A DNA stretch of 64,000 nucleotides from Candidatus Zixiibacteriota bacterium (lineage in GTDB: Bacteria > Zixibacteria > MSB-5A5 > GN15 > FEB-12): assembly GCA_029860345.1 (NCBI GenBank), contig JAOUBJ010000002.1, positions 124,001-188,000 on the forward strand, given 5' to 3'. The notes beneath the pieces were generated by a model. It worked only from the letters and a program-made list of their open reading frames with translations. It was not told where the DNA came from and searched no databases. This document shows, piece by piece, positions 36,807 to 44,983 of this stretch. The number at the start of each line of letters is the position of its first letter. The first letter of the stretch is position 1. Position numbers and translations under genes: made by a program.

Positions 36807-36962
36807 ATGACCACCAGCGCAGAACATATCAAAGCCAAATCATGCAGGCATCGTATTCACCATCGATTCTATCATGTAAATGTGAAAATGCGCAATCCAA
36901 ACCCATTTGTGCGCAAGCCGGCTGGTCGCCTCAAATCATGTCTGGCGGCGGGCTTGGGGTAG
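36807..36962 (+). CDS. Candidate 51-residue basic small protein
   Basis: ATG at 36807 follows an AAAGGAG ribosome site at a good distance. The 51-residue product starts MTTSAEHIKAKSCRHRIHHR and is rich in Arg, Lys and His. No family is recognised. It lies between repeats and could be the remnant of a larger gene or chance; the strong ribosome site is the main support. Confidence 0.25.
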   Translation: MTTSAEHIKAKSCRHRIHHRFYHVNVKMRNPNPFVRKPAGRLKSCLAAGLG

Positions 36963-37140
36963 ACGGGGGCGTCTACCGCCCACAGAAAACACTTTTTCCG
37001 CAAAACAAACCCATTTGCGCCCGACGTGCAGGATCGACAGACAAGAATCGTCACGCGAGGTCGCATGACGGCACAAGCGAAGATGGATTCCCGCCTTCGC
37101 GGGAATGACAGATCGGGGGTGCCCTTCGACTCCGCTCAGG

Positions 37141-37268
37141 GTGACACAATTGGCGGGTTCACGCCGCGGCGCGCGGGCGAAGACGGACCTGCCCTACGAC
37201 TCCGCTCGGGGTGACACAATTGGCGGGTTCACGCCGCGGCGGGCAGGCGAAGACGGACCTGCCCTACG
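37141..37268. repeat. 70-base tandem direct repeat
   Basis: GTGACACAATTGGCGGGTTC begins at 37141 and again at 37211; the two units are nearly identical over 58 bases, differing by two or three bases in the GCGGCG(C/G)GC(G/A)GGCG part. A related single copy is at about 50970-51028. Confidence 0.75.
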
Positions 37269-37320
37269 AGGAAAGTCGCTGTTTTTCGCGGTGCACGAGG
37301 AGGTACACCACGCACACAAT

Positions 37321-37342
37321 CGGCAGATGTGGACATCTGCCG
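37321..37342. repeat. GGCAGATGT palindrome, copy 2
   Basis: Identical to the 22-base palindromes at 4662 and 50769. It lies 70 bases beyond the stop of the minus-strand subtilase gene. Confidence 0.75.
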
Positions 37343-37412
37343 TGCACGGTACCTTACCAGATTCCCTCTTGAGAGGAGTGCCCGTAGGGCGTTGTGTGTA
37401 CTTCAATTATAC

Positions 37413-40154
37413 CTACAACAACTGCAAGTAGTAGCAGGGGGAGGGGCCGTTGGTGAACATCCAGTCGACCAGGTAGACCAGATCAGCTATGTCAATCAAA
37501 CCACCTGAACAGTCGACATCACCCGATTGATAAGGAATCGGTTCCGGACCGCCGGTGAATTGGAAATCGACCAACCAAACCAGGTCGGCGATATCAGTCC
37601 CCGGTTGACCATCCGTGTTCCCGGCCTGCACCCAGATGCGATCGGTGAAGAAAATCTCCACGGCGGTGGAATCCGATACCACGTGCGCAGGAATGTCACC
37701 GTTGTTGACATGGCTCAAACCGCGGCAGTCCACCTCGGCCAACCCGACCAGCGCCGTCTGCTCCAAACCGCTGATGCCGACATCGAGGTATTGGAAGATG
37801 ATACTGCCGTCTTTGGTCAACAGCATTTCAAAGTTGATCGTGGTGTCCGAAGCGAGATTGAAATTCGAGGGACGATACCATTCCAGCACCAGCGTGTCGT
37901 AGGAGGGGTCGTTGTACAGGTAGATTCCTGCTTCCGGCACGGCAACAGTGTCGAAGATGAGATCACTCCAGAAGGCCGAGATAAAGGTACTGAACGGTGT
38001 GCCGGGAATGTCGATGCCGCCGTAATAACCATTGACGTTGATGTTGGTGTCGGTGAAGGACACGCCGCCGTTGACACCCATGAAAACGCGGTTGAAGGTG
38101 GTGTCGTAGAACGGAAAGTGAAAACCGATATTGCGTGGACCAACGCTGCCATCGTCCAGTGGATTGCCGCTGCCCTGGTGATAGTAGTCGCCGAACGACA
38201 ACTTGGTCCCCAGCGTTTTGGCCGAGATCCACTTGAACTCCGGTCCCTCAGGATCGCCGGATATTTTCGCAGCATAAGTAGTATCGTCACAGGGTACGGT
38301 CAGGTAGACCGGGACGACACTGCTCGAATCGAGACTGCCGCCTGATAGTCCCCAATTGACCGTGAGCAGTCCCCGGTAGCGTTCGACCTGATCCTCAATG
38401 ACCGAGGCATCGAGAGTAACAGCGAGCATTAACGAATCGGACGGCCCAACCGTGCCGGCTGTCGGAGACGGCGAGAGCCAGTTGCCGAGATTCTTGAAGA
38501 GGCTGTCATTGACGACTATGGTAAAGTCCATCGCTTGCGAAATCGAACGGTTGAACAGCCAGACATCGGTCGTAGCCATGGAACCAACATCCATCGTCGT
38601 GTCGATGAGGATCGGCAGGGCGTAGATCGACGGTGGCGGTGCAAGGGTGGAGATAGCTGCGAAAAGGTTCGGACGAGGGCCGATATGCTCCGAGGTATCT
38701 CCCAACTGAAGGGTACCGGTGGGCACCAGGGCATCGCGGATCATGTCCGAGGTTAACACGGAGCCATGGTTTGCTTTGTAGTAACCTTGCAGGCAAGCTC
38801 CAGCCCCGGTGACAATCGGTGAAGCCGACGACGTTCCGCCAAAACCAGCCGTGTAATACTGGTCGTAATCACCACCACCATCGAACAGTCCGCCATAACC
38901 GCATGTGTAAACACCGGTGCCATAACCCTGAAGATTGACGCGCGCGCCGAAATTGGAAAAGCCCAGTCGCTGGAGGTCCTGAGCGTACCCGGCGGGATAG
39001 CCGGCGCCGATGACTATAGCATGTGAGTTGCGCCAGGTGGTGTCGAAGATCTGAGCATAAAGTCCGGCATCGTCGAAGTCTTCGGCTCCGTTGCCGGCCG
39101 CTTCCATCACGATTATGCCTTTGGCCCAGGCGTAGAGTATGGCATCATAGTTGGCTTGCCAGTACTCCATGCAGACGTATCCGAGCTGATCCGGGCGCGA
39201 CTGGAAGTTGTAACGAGGGCCGGGTGCGTGCAGCTCGATCAGGACCAAATCTCCCGGATCGAGGTTGTCGATAGCCGTGTACATAGCCTGCGCGAACGAC
39301 ATTGTGGAGACCGAAACCATGCCGACATCGGCCCCGTAGCAAATGCCGGTCATGCCGTAACCGTTGTTGCCGGCCACCATTTCACCCAACACGGCTGTGC
39401 CGTGATTGGTGCTGGATTGGCCTTCGCCGGGGTATGGTCCGATTACGGCGCCTAACGCTTTGTCTAAATCTTCGTGTGTTGTTTGCCAGTTAATCTCGAT
39501 ATCGATGATTTTGACCCCACTGCCGTCGCCACCGGGCAAAGTGTTGGCGTAGTCGGCATCGACACCGGCCGGCGCCGCCTCGCGATAATCCTGGTTCGGC
39601 TGGTAGTCCGGCGTCGGTGGGTCGATGTCCTCAGCCACTTCAGGAGCAGGCTGGATGTAGGCGATCTCGACTTCATCCAGCGCGTTTAGTTGCCGGACTA
39701 TTTGCTCAGCCAGGGCCGGATCGGTCAGGTCGATTCGATAGTAGCTATTGAGATCGGCCATCTCATGCCCGGAACGACGTTGAGCCGCATCCCTGTCCCG
39801 ATCAAGTTTGTCTTCTGATTGTCCAGCAAAGAGCCTGGAGAAATCACTGCCCAAAAACGGACGAAGCACCGACTCTGCCCTTTGCACAGGTCGTCCGGTG
39901 GTCAATGATATTAATCTGTTACCTCGAAGCCTGACGCCTGAGGATTGTGCGAACTTGACCACGACATGGGAAATGACAGCCTGCGAACTTACGGGAATCG
40001 CCGACGACTTGTCGGCGGTAACACGCGGGATCAGGTCCGTCGACATGCTTTCGGCCGTATCAGAGTCTATCAGCGCGGCGCCCGGCGTTGCAAGCATACT
40101 GCCGGTTGTCAGTATCAGTACCAAAAGCATTCTAGTGGCCAATTTCATCGTCAT
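37413..40154 (-). CDS. Secreted subtilisin-like serine protease with dockerin-like tail
   Basis: A 913-residue protein. A signal peptide (about 1-27) precedes a propeptide-like region to about 180. The S8 peptidase has Asp218 (VKIIDIEIN), His251 (TNHGTAVLGEMV), an Asn in EAAGNG (355) and Ser442 (GGTSSASP), the full catalytic set. Beta-rich regions (about 500-835) follow. The last 65 residues have two repeats of a dockerin type: TDIADLVWLVDF and IDIADLVYLVDWMF, each with a GD-x-D-C-S-like calcium loop. This ending suggests attachment to a surface complex. GGAG precedes the ATG. A promoter lies upstream at 40241-40268. Confidence 0.92.
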   Translation of the reverse strand: MTMKLATRMLLVLILTTGSMLATPGAALIDSDTAESMSTDLIPRVTADKSSAIPVSSQAVISHVVVKFAQSSGVRLRGNRLISLTTGRPVQRAESVLRPFLGSDFSRLFAGQSEDKLDRDRDAAQRRSGHEMADLNSYYRIDLTDPALAEQIVRQLNALDEVEIAYIQPAPEVAEDIDPPTPDYQPNQDYREAAPAGVDADYANTLPGGDGSGVKIIDIEINWQTTHEDLDKALGAVIGPYPGEGQSSTNHGTAVLGEMVAGNNGYGMTGICYGADVGMVSVSTMSFAQAMYTAIDNLDPGDLVLIELHAPGPRYNFQSRPDQLGYVCMEYWQANYDAILYAWAKGIIVMEAAGNGAEDFDDAGLYAQIFDTTWRNSHAIVIGAGYPAGYAQDLQRLGFSNFGARVNLQGYGTGVYTCGYGGLFDGGGDYDQYYTAGFGGTSSASPIVTGAGACLQGYYKANHGSVLTSDMIRDALVPTGTLQLGDTSEHIGPRPNLFAAISTLAPPPSIYALPILIDTTMDVGSMATTDVWLFNRSISQAMDFTIVVNDSLFKNLGNWLSPSPTAGTVGPSDSLMLAVTLDASVIEDQVERYRGLLTVNWGLSGGSLDSSSVVPVYLTVPCDDTTYAAKISGDPEGPEFKWISAKTLGTKLSFGDYYHQGSGNPLDDGSVGPRNIGFHFPFYDTTFNRVFMGVNGGVSFTDTNINVNGYYGGIDIPGTPFSTFISAFWSDLIFDTVAVPEAGIYLYNDPSYDTLVLEWYRPSNFNLASDTTINFEMLLTKDGSIIFQYLDVGISGLEQTALVGLAEVDCRGLSHVNNGDIPAHVVSDSTAVEIFFTDRIWVQAGNTDGQPGTDIADLVWLVDFQFTGGPEPIPYQSGDVDCSGGLIDIADLVYLVDWMFTNGPSPCYYLQLL

Positions 40155-40240
40155 GTCGTCTCCAGGTTGTAGTCTGTCCGCATTTGTGTATCGTCGGTCG
40201 GTGAGGAAGACCGGCAGGAACCTCTGTTATCTACACCAAC

Positions 40241-40268
40241 AATATACGGACCGTCGCGGTTTCGTCAA
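40241..40268 (-). promoter_or_regulatory. Sigma70-like promoter for the subtilase gene
   Basis: On the minus strand, TTGACG (40268-40263), a 16-base spacer and TATATT (40246-40241). It lies about 85 bases upstream of the start codon. Confidence 0.5.
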
Positions 40269-40327
40269 TAACATTACTATTGGAGATATCGGCAATCGAT
40301 GAGAATGCTCGAAGCAGCCGTGGCTGA

Positions 40328-41743
40328 TTATCTTATCTGACGGACTTTCTGTTCGAGCCTGTTCTTGCCGTTGATAGTCGGCGGCTTGATTGGATACCTG
40401 CCGGAGAAACAACTGTCGCAAAAACGGGTGTTGGGCAGCGCTTTGATTCCCAACATCCCCTCCAGGGAGAGGTACCTGAGTGAATCGACTTTCAGGTATC
40501 TCTCCATCTGCGCCACCGTTTTCTTGTTGGCGATCAGCTCCTGCCGAGTCGGCATATCGATACCATAGAAGCAAGGGGATATAATCGGGGGAGAGGAGAC
40601 ACGAAAATGGATCTCTTTGGCTCCGGCATCGCGAATCAGTTTGACAAGTTTGAGTGATGTCGTGCCGCGCACAATTGAATCGTCGACAACAACAACCCGG
40701 CGACCTTCCAGGACACCCCTGACTGTGTTGAATTTTACTTTGACGTCGAGGTCGCGAATGTCCTGATGCGGATCGATAAAGGTCCGGCCCACATAGTGAT
40801 TTCGGATAAGGCCGATCTCGAACCGGATACCGGACTCTTCGGAGTACCCCAAAGTGGCTGTGTTGGCCGAGTCCGGGATGCCGATGACGATATCGGCTTC
40901 GACCGGATATTCACGGGCAAGCTGACGACCCAGCCGCCGCCTGACCTTATCGACGTTTTCACCGAAAATCTTGGAGTCCGGCCGGGCAAAATAGATATAC
41001 TCAAAGATGCAGCAAGCCTGCCTGGTTTTCTTCATAGGGAAACGAGAGCGCAGTCCCTTCTTTGAGATTTCGAGCACCTCACCCGGCTTAATATCGCGCA
41101 CGTATTTGGCTCCGATGATGTCAAAAGCGCACGTTTCGGACGCCACCACCCATGAGTGCCCTAACTTGCCCAAACACAGAGGTCGAAAACCATAAGAATC
41201 ACGAGCCGCGATAATACTGTCTTCAGTCAGCAACAGAAGAGAAAAAGCGCCCTTAACACTGGACAAGGAGTCACAAATACGATCGATCCGTCGGCTCTTA
41301 CTTGAACGAGCGGCCAGGTGAAGAATCACTTCGGTATCAGAAGTGGTCTGAAAGATTGATCCTTTAGCATCCAGCCGGGAACGCAGTTGTTTCGAGTTGG
41401 TGAGGTTACCGTTGTGTGCAATGGCCAGGCTGCTGTGGCGGTTGGTGATCAGAAAAGGTTGGATGTTAATCAGCGACGATGCGCCGGTAGTACTGTATCT
41501 GGTGTGCCCCACAGAGATTCGCCCGGGGAGATTCTTGACGGTCTCCTCATTGCCGAATACTTCGGACACTTCACCCATCCCTTTGTGCATGCGTATGACA
41601 CCGTTATCGGAGGTGACAATCCCGGCTGATTCCTGCCCCCGATGTTGTAGCGAATATAGTCCGAAGTAGGTCAATTCGGCCGCCTTGGCGTTACCGAAGA
41701 TTCCGAAGACACCACAATTGTCATGAACCATATCGTCTGTCAT
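40328..41743 (-). CDS. purF: Amidophosphoribosyltransferase
   Basis: A 471-residue enzyme that makes phosphoribosylamine from PRPP and glutamine, the first step of purine synthesis. The catalytic Cys is residue 10 in HDNCGVFGIF, so a nine-residue propeptide would be cleaved, as in the Bacillus type. QHRGQESAG is a glutaminase motif; VVVDDSIVRGTT is the PRPP site. The Cys residues in QACCIFEYIYF, SPCFYGIDMPT and FCDSCFSG fit the 4Fe-4S-containing subclass. It has its own promoter. Confidence 0.95.
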   Translation of the reverse strand: MTDDMVHDNCGVFGIFGNAKAAELTYFGLYSLQHRGQESAGIVTSDNGVIRMHKGMGEVSEVFGNEETVKNLPGRISVGHTRYSTTGASSLINIQPFLITNRHSSLAIAHNGNLTNSKQLRSRLDAKGSIFQTTSDTEVILHLAARSSKSRRIDRICDSLSSVKGAFSLLLLTEDSIIAARDSYGFRPLCLGKLGHSWVVASETCAFDIIGAKYVRDIKPGEVLEISKKGLRSRFPMKKTRQACCIFEYIYFARPDSKIFGENVDKVRRRLGRQLAREYPVEADIVIGIPDSANTATLGYSEESGIRFEIGLIRNHYVGRTFIDPHQDIRDLDVKVKFNTVRGVLEGRRVVVVDDSIVRGTTSLKLVKLIRDAGAKEIHFRVSSPPIISPCFYGIDMPTRQELIANKKTVAQMERYLKVDSLRYLSLEGMLGIKALPNTRFCDSCFSGRYPIKPPTINGKNRLEQKVRQIR

Positions 41744-41777
41744 AAAACTGCCTCAGGCCTCAGCCTGGAAAGCGCAC

Positions 41778-41806
41778 AATGTATCGACCCGACCGGCGTT
41801 TGTCAA
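41778..41806 (-). promoter_or_regulatory. Sigma70-like promoter for purF
   Basis: On the minus strand: TTGACA (41806-41801), 17 bases, TACATT (41783-41778). A strong match. It lies about 35 bases from the purF start codon, so the 5' leader is short and leaves no room for a purine riboswitch. Confidence 0.6.
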
Positions 41807-41879
41807 TCAGTTTGACGGTGATTTGACCAGGCCCAAAAACTGAAGGAGTTTGCAGAGACTGATCATCTTCGGGCAAGCC

Positions 41880-41896
41880 TGTGCAACCTTTGCACA
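41880..41896. promoter_or_regulatory. TGTGCAA-CCT-TTGCACA palindrome
   Basis: A perfect 7-bp inverted repeat with a 3-base centre, located between the divergent purF and GAF-kinase genes. It looks like the operator of a dimeric regulator. It is about 75 bases upstream of the purF -35, and about 90 bases upstream of the sigma54-like site. Confidence 0.4.
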
Positions 41897-41981
41897 AGAA
41901 ACCGCTGGTGGAAAACCGGCTCCAGGTGTACCTTTAGGGCTACTTCATGATTTGACCTTGCGGCAGTTCAAAACGGCAGCG

Positions 41982-41997
41982 AGGCATTGTTCTTGCT
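41982..41997 (+). promoter_or_regulatory. Possible sigma54-type promoter
   Basis: AGGCATT-GTTC-TTGCT: GG (41983-41984) and GC (41995-41996) are spaced by ten bases, as required at -24 and -12. It lies 38 bases before the GAF-kinase ATG at 42035. Confidence 0.35.
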
Positions 41998-42034
41998 TTA
42001 TGGGTCAGAGGTGAAACCCAGGTATGATCGAATA

Positions 42035-42802
42035 ATGAGTAACGACACGCACAAATACGAGATTCTCCGTCAACTTGCGATGGCCGGAGCCGCCGGTGAG
42101 GACGTTACGTATTCGGCTGAAGCTGCTTTGAAGCAGGCGGCTGAGTTGGTGGGCCTGTCTGCTGCAGCTCTCTATCTGTGGGGTAAAAAGGGAAAGCCTG
42201 CGGTGAATGTCGCCTTTGCCGAAACCGAGACCGAACAAGAACACCTGCAAAGTCTCGAAGACGATCTATTCTCAGCCTTGCGCAACGAACGGCAACTGGA
42301 GTCCGCCTATATGTCGTTTGCCGGTGATCCTCCCCGGCATTCGTTCACGCTGCCGTTACGATATCAGGGTCAGGTTCACGGTGCAGTGATAGGATTGCAG
42401 ACGGGGGAGCGGACCATAGTGTCGGAGAACATATTTCTGGAAGCCTTAAGCGCACTGCTGGCCCTCAACTCAGCCGCCGCCGGTCTCACCCAGAAACTGC
42501 CGACCGGCCGTCAGGCGCTTGATCAGGCCAAGGTGGAAGGAATCCATCAGACGGCGGTGACGGCCAACCACGAGATAAACAACGCCCTGACTCCGATCCT
42601 CGGCATAGCCAATCTACTTAGAACCGGTCCCGGAGTCACTCCCGACATGAAAGAGAAACTGCAGAAGATAGAAAGCTCTGCCGACCGCATTCGCAGCGTG
42701 CTTCAGCGCCTGATGCGCGTCGACAAACCTGACTCGGTCGTTTACTACGACAACATCAAAATGATCCCGCTGCCGCCGGAGGATGAGCGGGATGATCAGT
42801 GA
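42035..42802 (+). CDS. GAF-like plus histidine-kinase DHp protein without ATPase domain
   Basis: A 255-residue protein. Residues about 20-150 look like a GAF domain (LVGLSAAALYLWG, HSFTLPLRYQGQVHGAVIGL). Residues 165-230 form a kinase dimerisation helix with the H-box TANHEINNALTPILG, in which His179 would be phosphorylated. The frame stops soon after, so there is no HATPase domain; it is complete, not cut by a frameshift, as far as I can see. It may be phosphorylated by another kinase or act as a phosphotransfer protein. ATG 42035 follows no strong site; a TTG upstream (41987) is possible. Confidence 0.7.
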   Translation: MSNDTHKYEILRQLAMAGAAGEDVTYSAEAALKQAAELVGLSAAALYLWGKKGKPAVNVAFAETETEQEHLQSLEDDLFSALRNERQLESAYMSFAGDPPRHSFTLPLRYQGQVHGAVIGLQTGERTIVSENIFLEALSALLALNSAAAGLTQKLPTGRQALDQAKVEGIHQTAVTANHEINNALTPILGIANLLRTGPGVTPDMKEKLQKIESSADRIRSVLQRLMRVDKPDSVVYYDNIKMIPLPPEDERDDQ

Positions 42803-42895
42803 GCGGCAAAACGGCCGTTATTCTCTCTACCAACAAGACAGACGGATTCTGTGGGGTGTGGACCGGACCTCTGGTTTCGATCCCGCTATCACAGT

Positions 42896-43615
42896 CTACA
42901 GATTCAGCCAGATAAACTCGTCCGCCTGAGTTTTGAGTTCCGTGGCGTAGATGATGTACTCATGGATATCATCTTGATACATAGCCTGAAGCATGTGCAG
43001 AACCAGATGCCATAGCATTTCGAGGGCGGGCCGAAGCTTCTCTTCATCCGCTTCTAATGCCTCCGGCAACTCTGCGGCGATCAAGTGTTCCATTTTTGTC
43101 CGGAGGGTTTCTGTGGAAGCGACCAGTCCTTCGATGTTCCGGTCGGGCAGATGGTGCTGTACGATCAGATCAATCGTCACCATGAGCCCGTCAAACTCAG
43201 GATAGCTCACCGGCAACAGGGTAGCCGCGGTAGCCTCAAAGGCGGTGTGCAGATCAGGCATCAGCTTGTAGACCTGTTCCGAATCACTCTGTCGGCAGGC
43301 ATTGGCATACTTTTCGACGAGTTCGGCAAACAGTTGTCTCTGTTCTATGAAGCTGGGTCGGCGGGTCGGTGATACCTGTTCGGGATTCATTTGTGCGATA
43401 GCCTTAAACTGTTCGGTGAACTTGGGGCCGGCCGCAATAAGTGCAGCGTAATCCTTGGCGGGCCAGGCCGTATGCCAGGCCGGGGCCATAATATTGTGGA
43501 AGTCGCCGAACGAGACATATCCGGATGCAGCGGCCTGATCGGCGGAGCAGCCTTCCTGAGCTGAAGCGATTGGAGCCGCCAGCATGAGCAAACACCACAG
43601 TATTTTTCGTGACAT
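42896..43615 (-). CDS. Secreted protein of unknown function
   Basis: A 239-residue protein. It begins MSRKILWCLLMLAAPIASA, a clear signal peptide. The rest is mainly helical, acidic, and contains many His, Met and Tyr residues near the end (HLVLHMLQAMYQDDIHEYI). No CxxCH or known metal motif is seen. A GGGAGG site precedes the ATG. Next to it on the same strand is an FAD oxidoreductase, with about 50 bases between, so the two could be cotranscribed. Function not recognised. Confidence 0.75.
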   Translation of the reverse strand: MSRKILWCLLMLAAPIASAQEGCSADQAAASGYVSFGDFHNIMAPAWHTAWPAKDYAALIAAGPKFTEQFKAIAQMNPEQVSPTRRPSFIEQRQLFAELVEKYANACRQSDSEQVYKLMPDLHTAFEATAATLLPVSYPEFDGLMVTIDLIVQHHLPDRNIEGLVASTETLRTKMEHLIAAELPEALEADEEKLRPALEMLWHLVLHMLQAMYQDDIHEYIIYATELKTQADEFIWLNL

Positions 43616-43666
43616 CAGAACACCTCCCAGTTGTTCTTGTGCGTTCGGCTGGGGCCGAACTGTCGA

Positions 43667-44815
43667 TCAGATTACGTTCGTTTCTTCGACCATGACGCCC
43701 TGTCCAAAGCGGGTCGGGCTGACGGCTGAGATATCCAAAGTCGGTTTTTTGCCGGACATTATCTCGGCGCTTAGAAGTCCTGCCGCCGGGGCATGCATGA
43801 ATCCGTGGCCGGAGAAGCCTGCTATGTGGAACATGCCGTTCACTGACGGTTCCCATCCAATAATGGCGTGATGATCCGGCGTCACCTCGTATAGCCCCGT
43901 CCATTCGTTGCCGACCTCCGCCTGTTCCAGTTGGGGTATTCGCTCGAGGGCGATTTCCAGAATGTGGTCGGTGTAGTCCGGGTCCAGAGATACATCGAAC
44001 GAAGGCTCTACCGATTTATCAGCCCAGCCCAGGAGCATCCCTTGCGATTCTTTGTGGCAGTACAATCCGGTCTTGACATCGACGACCATGGGGAAGGACG
44101 GTTTAACGAAATCCAGTTCGCCGGTCGTTACAATCTGTCGTCTGACCGGTACGACCGGCAAGTCGGCACCGACCATCTCAGCGACCACTCCGGCATGAGG
44201 TCCCGCGCAATTGATGACGAGCGGACAGCTGATTGTGCCATGGTTGGTCCGGACACCCGCAACTTCGCCTTGTTTCACGTCAATCCCGGTCACTTCAGTG
44301 TCGAAGGCAAATTCGACACCCAGTTTGCGAGCAGCTTTCTCGTAGCCGGTCAGAAACTCGTGCGGATCACCCAGGCCGTCGTCATCGCAGAAGGCGGCGG
44401 CTTGAATACCTTCCAGAGAAACATGGGGCGCTCGCATGGCAATCTCCGAAGGCTCAAGCATTGCTACATCCAGGCCCAACGACTTCTGCATCTCGTAACT
44501 GGCCCGGAACCTGATGACTTCCTCGTCGGACTGAAGAAGGAACATGTACCCAACCTTATCATACAGCGCGTCGAAACCGGTTTCCTCTTTGAAACCAGTG
44601 AAAACCTTTTCGGACAACATCGACATCTCGACATTGACTCTGGTGGAGAACTGGGCCCTTATCCCGCCGGCCGCTTTGGAGGTTGCCCCGGCACCCAATA
44701 GTGGTTCTTTTTCCAGAAGGAGTATCTGGCCGAACTTCTCACGAGCCAGATAGAAGGCGGTTGCGACGCCGATAATCCCGCCGCCGATAATAATGGCGTC
44801 GGCTCTCATCCGCAT
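43667..44815 (-). CDS. FAD-dependent oxidoreductase (DAO / sarcosine oxidase beta type)
   Basis: A 382-residue enzyme. ADAIIIGGGIIGVATAFYLA (residues 5-24) is the Rossmann motif for FAD; EKEPLLGAGATSKAAGGIRA follows. A second motif, CAGPHAGVVAEM near 204, and the C-terminal GFSGHGFMHAPAAG are typical of the DAO family, which includes sarcosine oxidase, glycine oxidase and proline dehydrogenase subunits. The substrate is an amine or amino acid, not further known. ATG at 44815 or 44809. Confidence 0.87.
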   Translation of the reverse strand: MRMRADAIIIGGGIIGVATAFYLAREKFGQILLLEKEPLLGAGATSKAAGGIRAQFSTRVNVEMSMLSEKVFTGFKEETGFDALYDKVGYMFLLQSDEEVIRFRASYEMQKSLGLDVAMLEPSEIAMRAPHVSLEGIQAAAFCDDDGLGDPHEFLTGYEKAARKLGVEFAFDTEVTGIDVKQGEVAGVRTNHGTISCPLVINCAGPHAGVVAEMVGADLPVVPVRRQIVTTGELDFVKPSFPMVVDVKTGLYCHKESQGMLLGWADKSVEPSFDVSLDPDYTDHILEIALERIPQLEQAEVGNEWTGLYEVTPDHHAIIGWEPSVNGMFHIAGFSGHGFMHAPAAGLLSAEIMSGKKPTLDISAVSPTRFGQGVMVEETNVI

Positions 44816-44983
44816 GAAGGGGCTGCCTGTCCGACATATATGGCACCGTTTGTCAGCATCGGACCAAGGTTAAACATCGACCCCCGCCAAGTCAAGCCAA
44901 TTCGCGCCAAGGCGGATTGATCACTCCAAAAACGTGCATTAAAGACTTGGCGATTGTCTGCAAAATGGATAGATTCAAAAACC

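Larger units (their letters stand above)
36661..37412. repeat. Long repeat-rich intergenic region
   Basis: About 750 bases. It holds a CCCTTCGACTGCGCTCAGGG hairpin (36676-36695), the small candidate ORF at 36807-36962, an ATTCCCGCCTTCGCGGGAAT hairpin (37087-37106), a 70-base direct repeat (37141-37268) and the palindrome at 37321-37342. The ORF of 136 residues across 36698-37108 runs through these repeats and is not credible. Confidence 0.65.

Noticed and set aside
37084-37106. GATTCCCGCCTTCGCGGGAAT hairpins as terminators
   Set aside because: They occur in many gaps without T-runs and in both orientations, so they are better seen as dispersed repeats.
36698-37108. 136-residue ORF on the plus strand
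   Set aside because: It crosses several dispersed repeats and hairpins and has no family likeness or ribosome site.
37527-38345. 272-residue ORF antisense to the subtilase gene
   Set aside because: Shadow of the real minus-strand gene, whose catalytic motifs are clear.
43931-44701. 256-residue plus-strand ORF within the FAD oxidoreductase region
   Set aside because: Antisense shadow; the minus strand has the Rossmann motif and complete enzyme.
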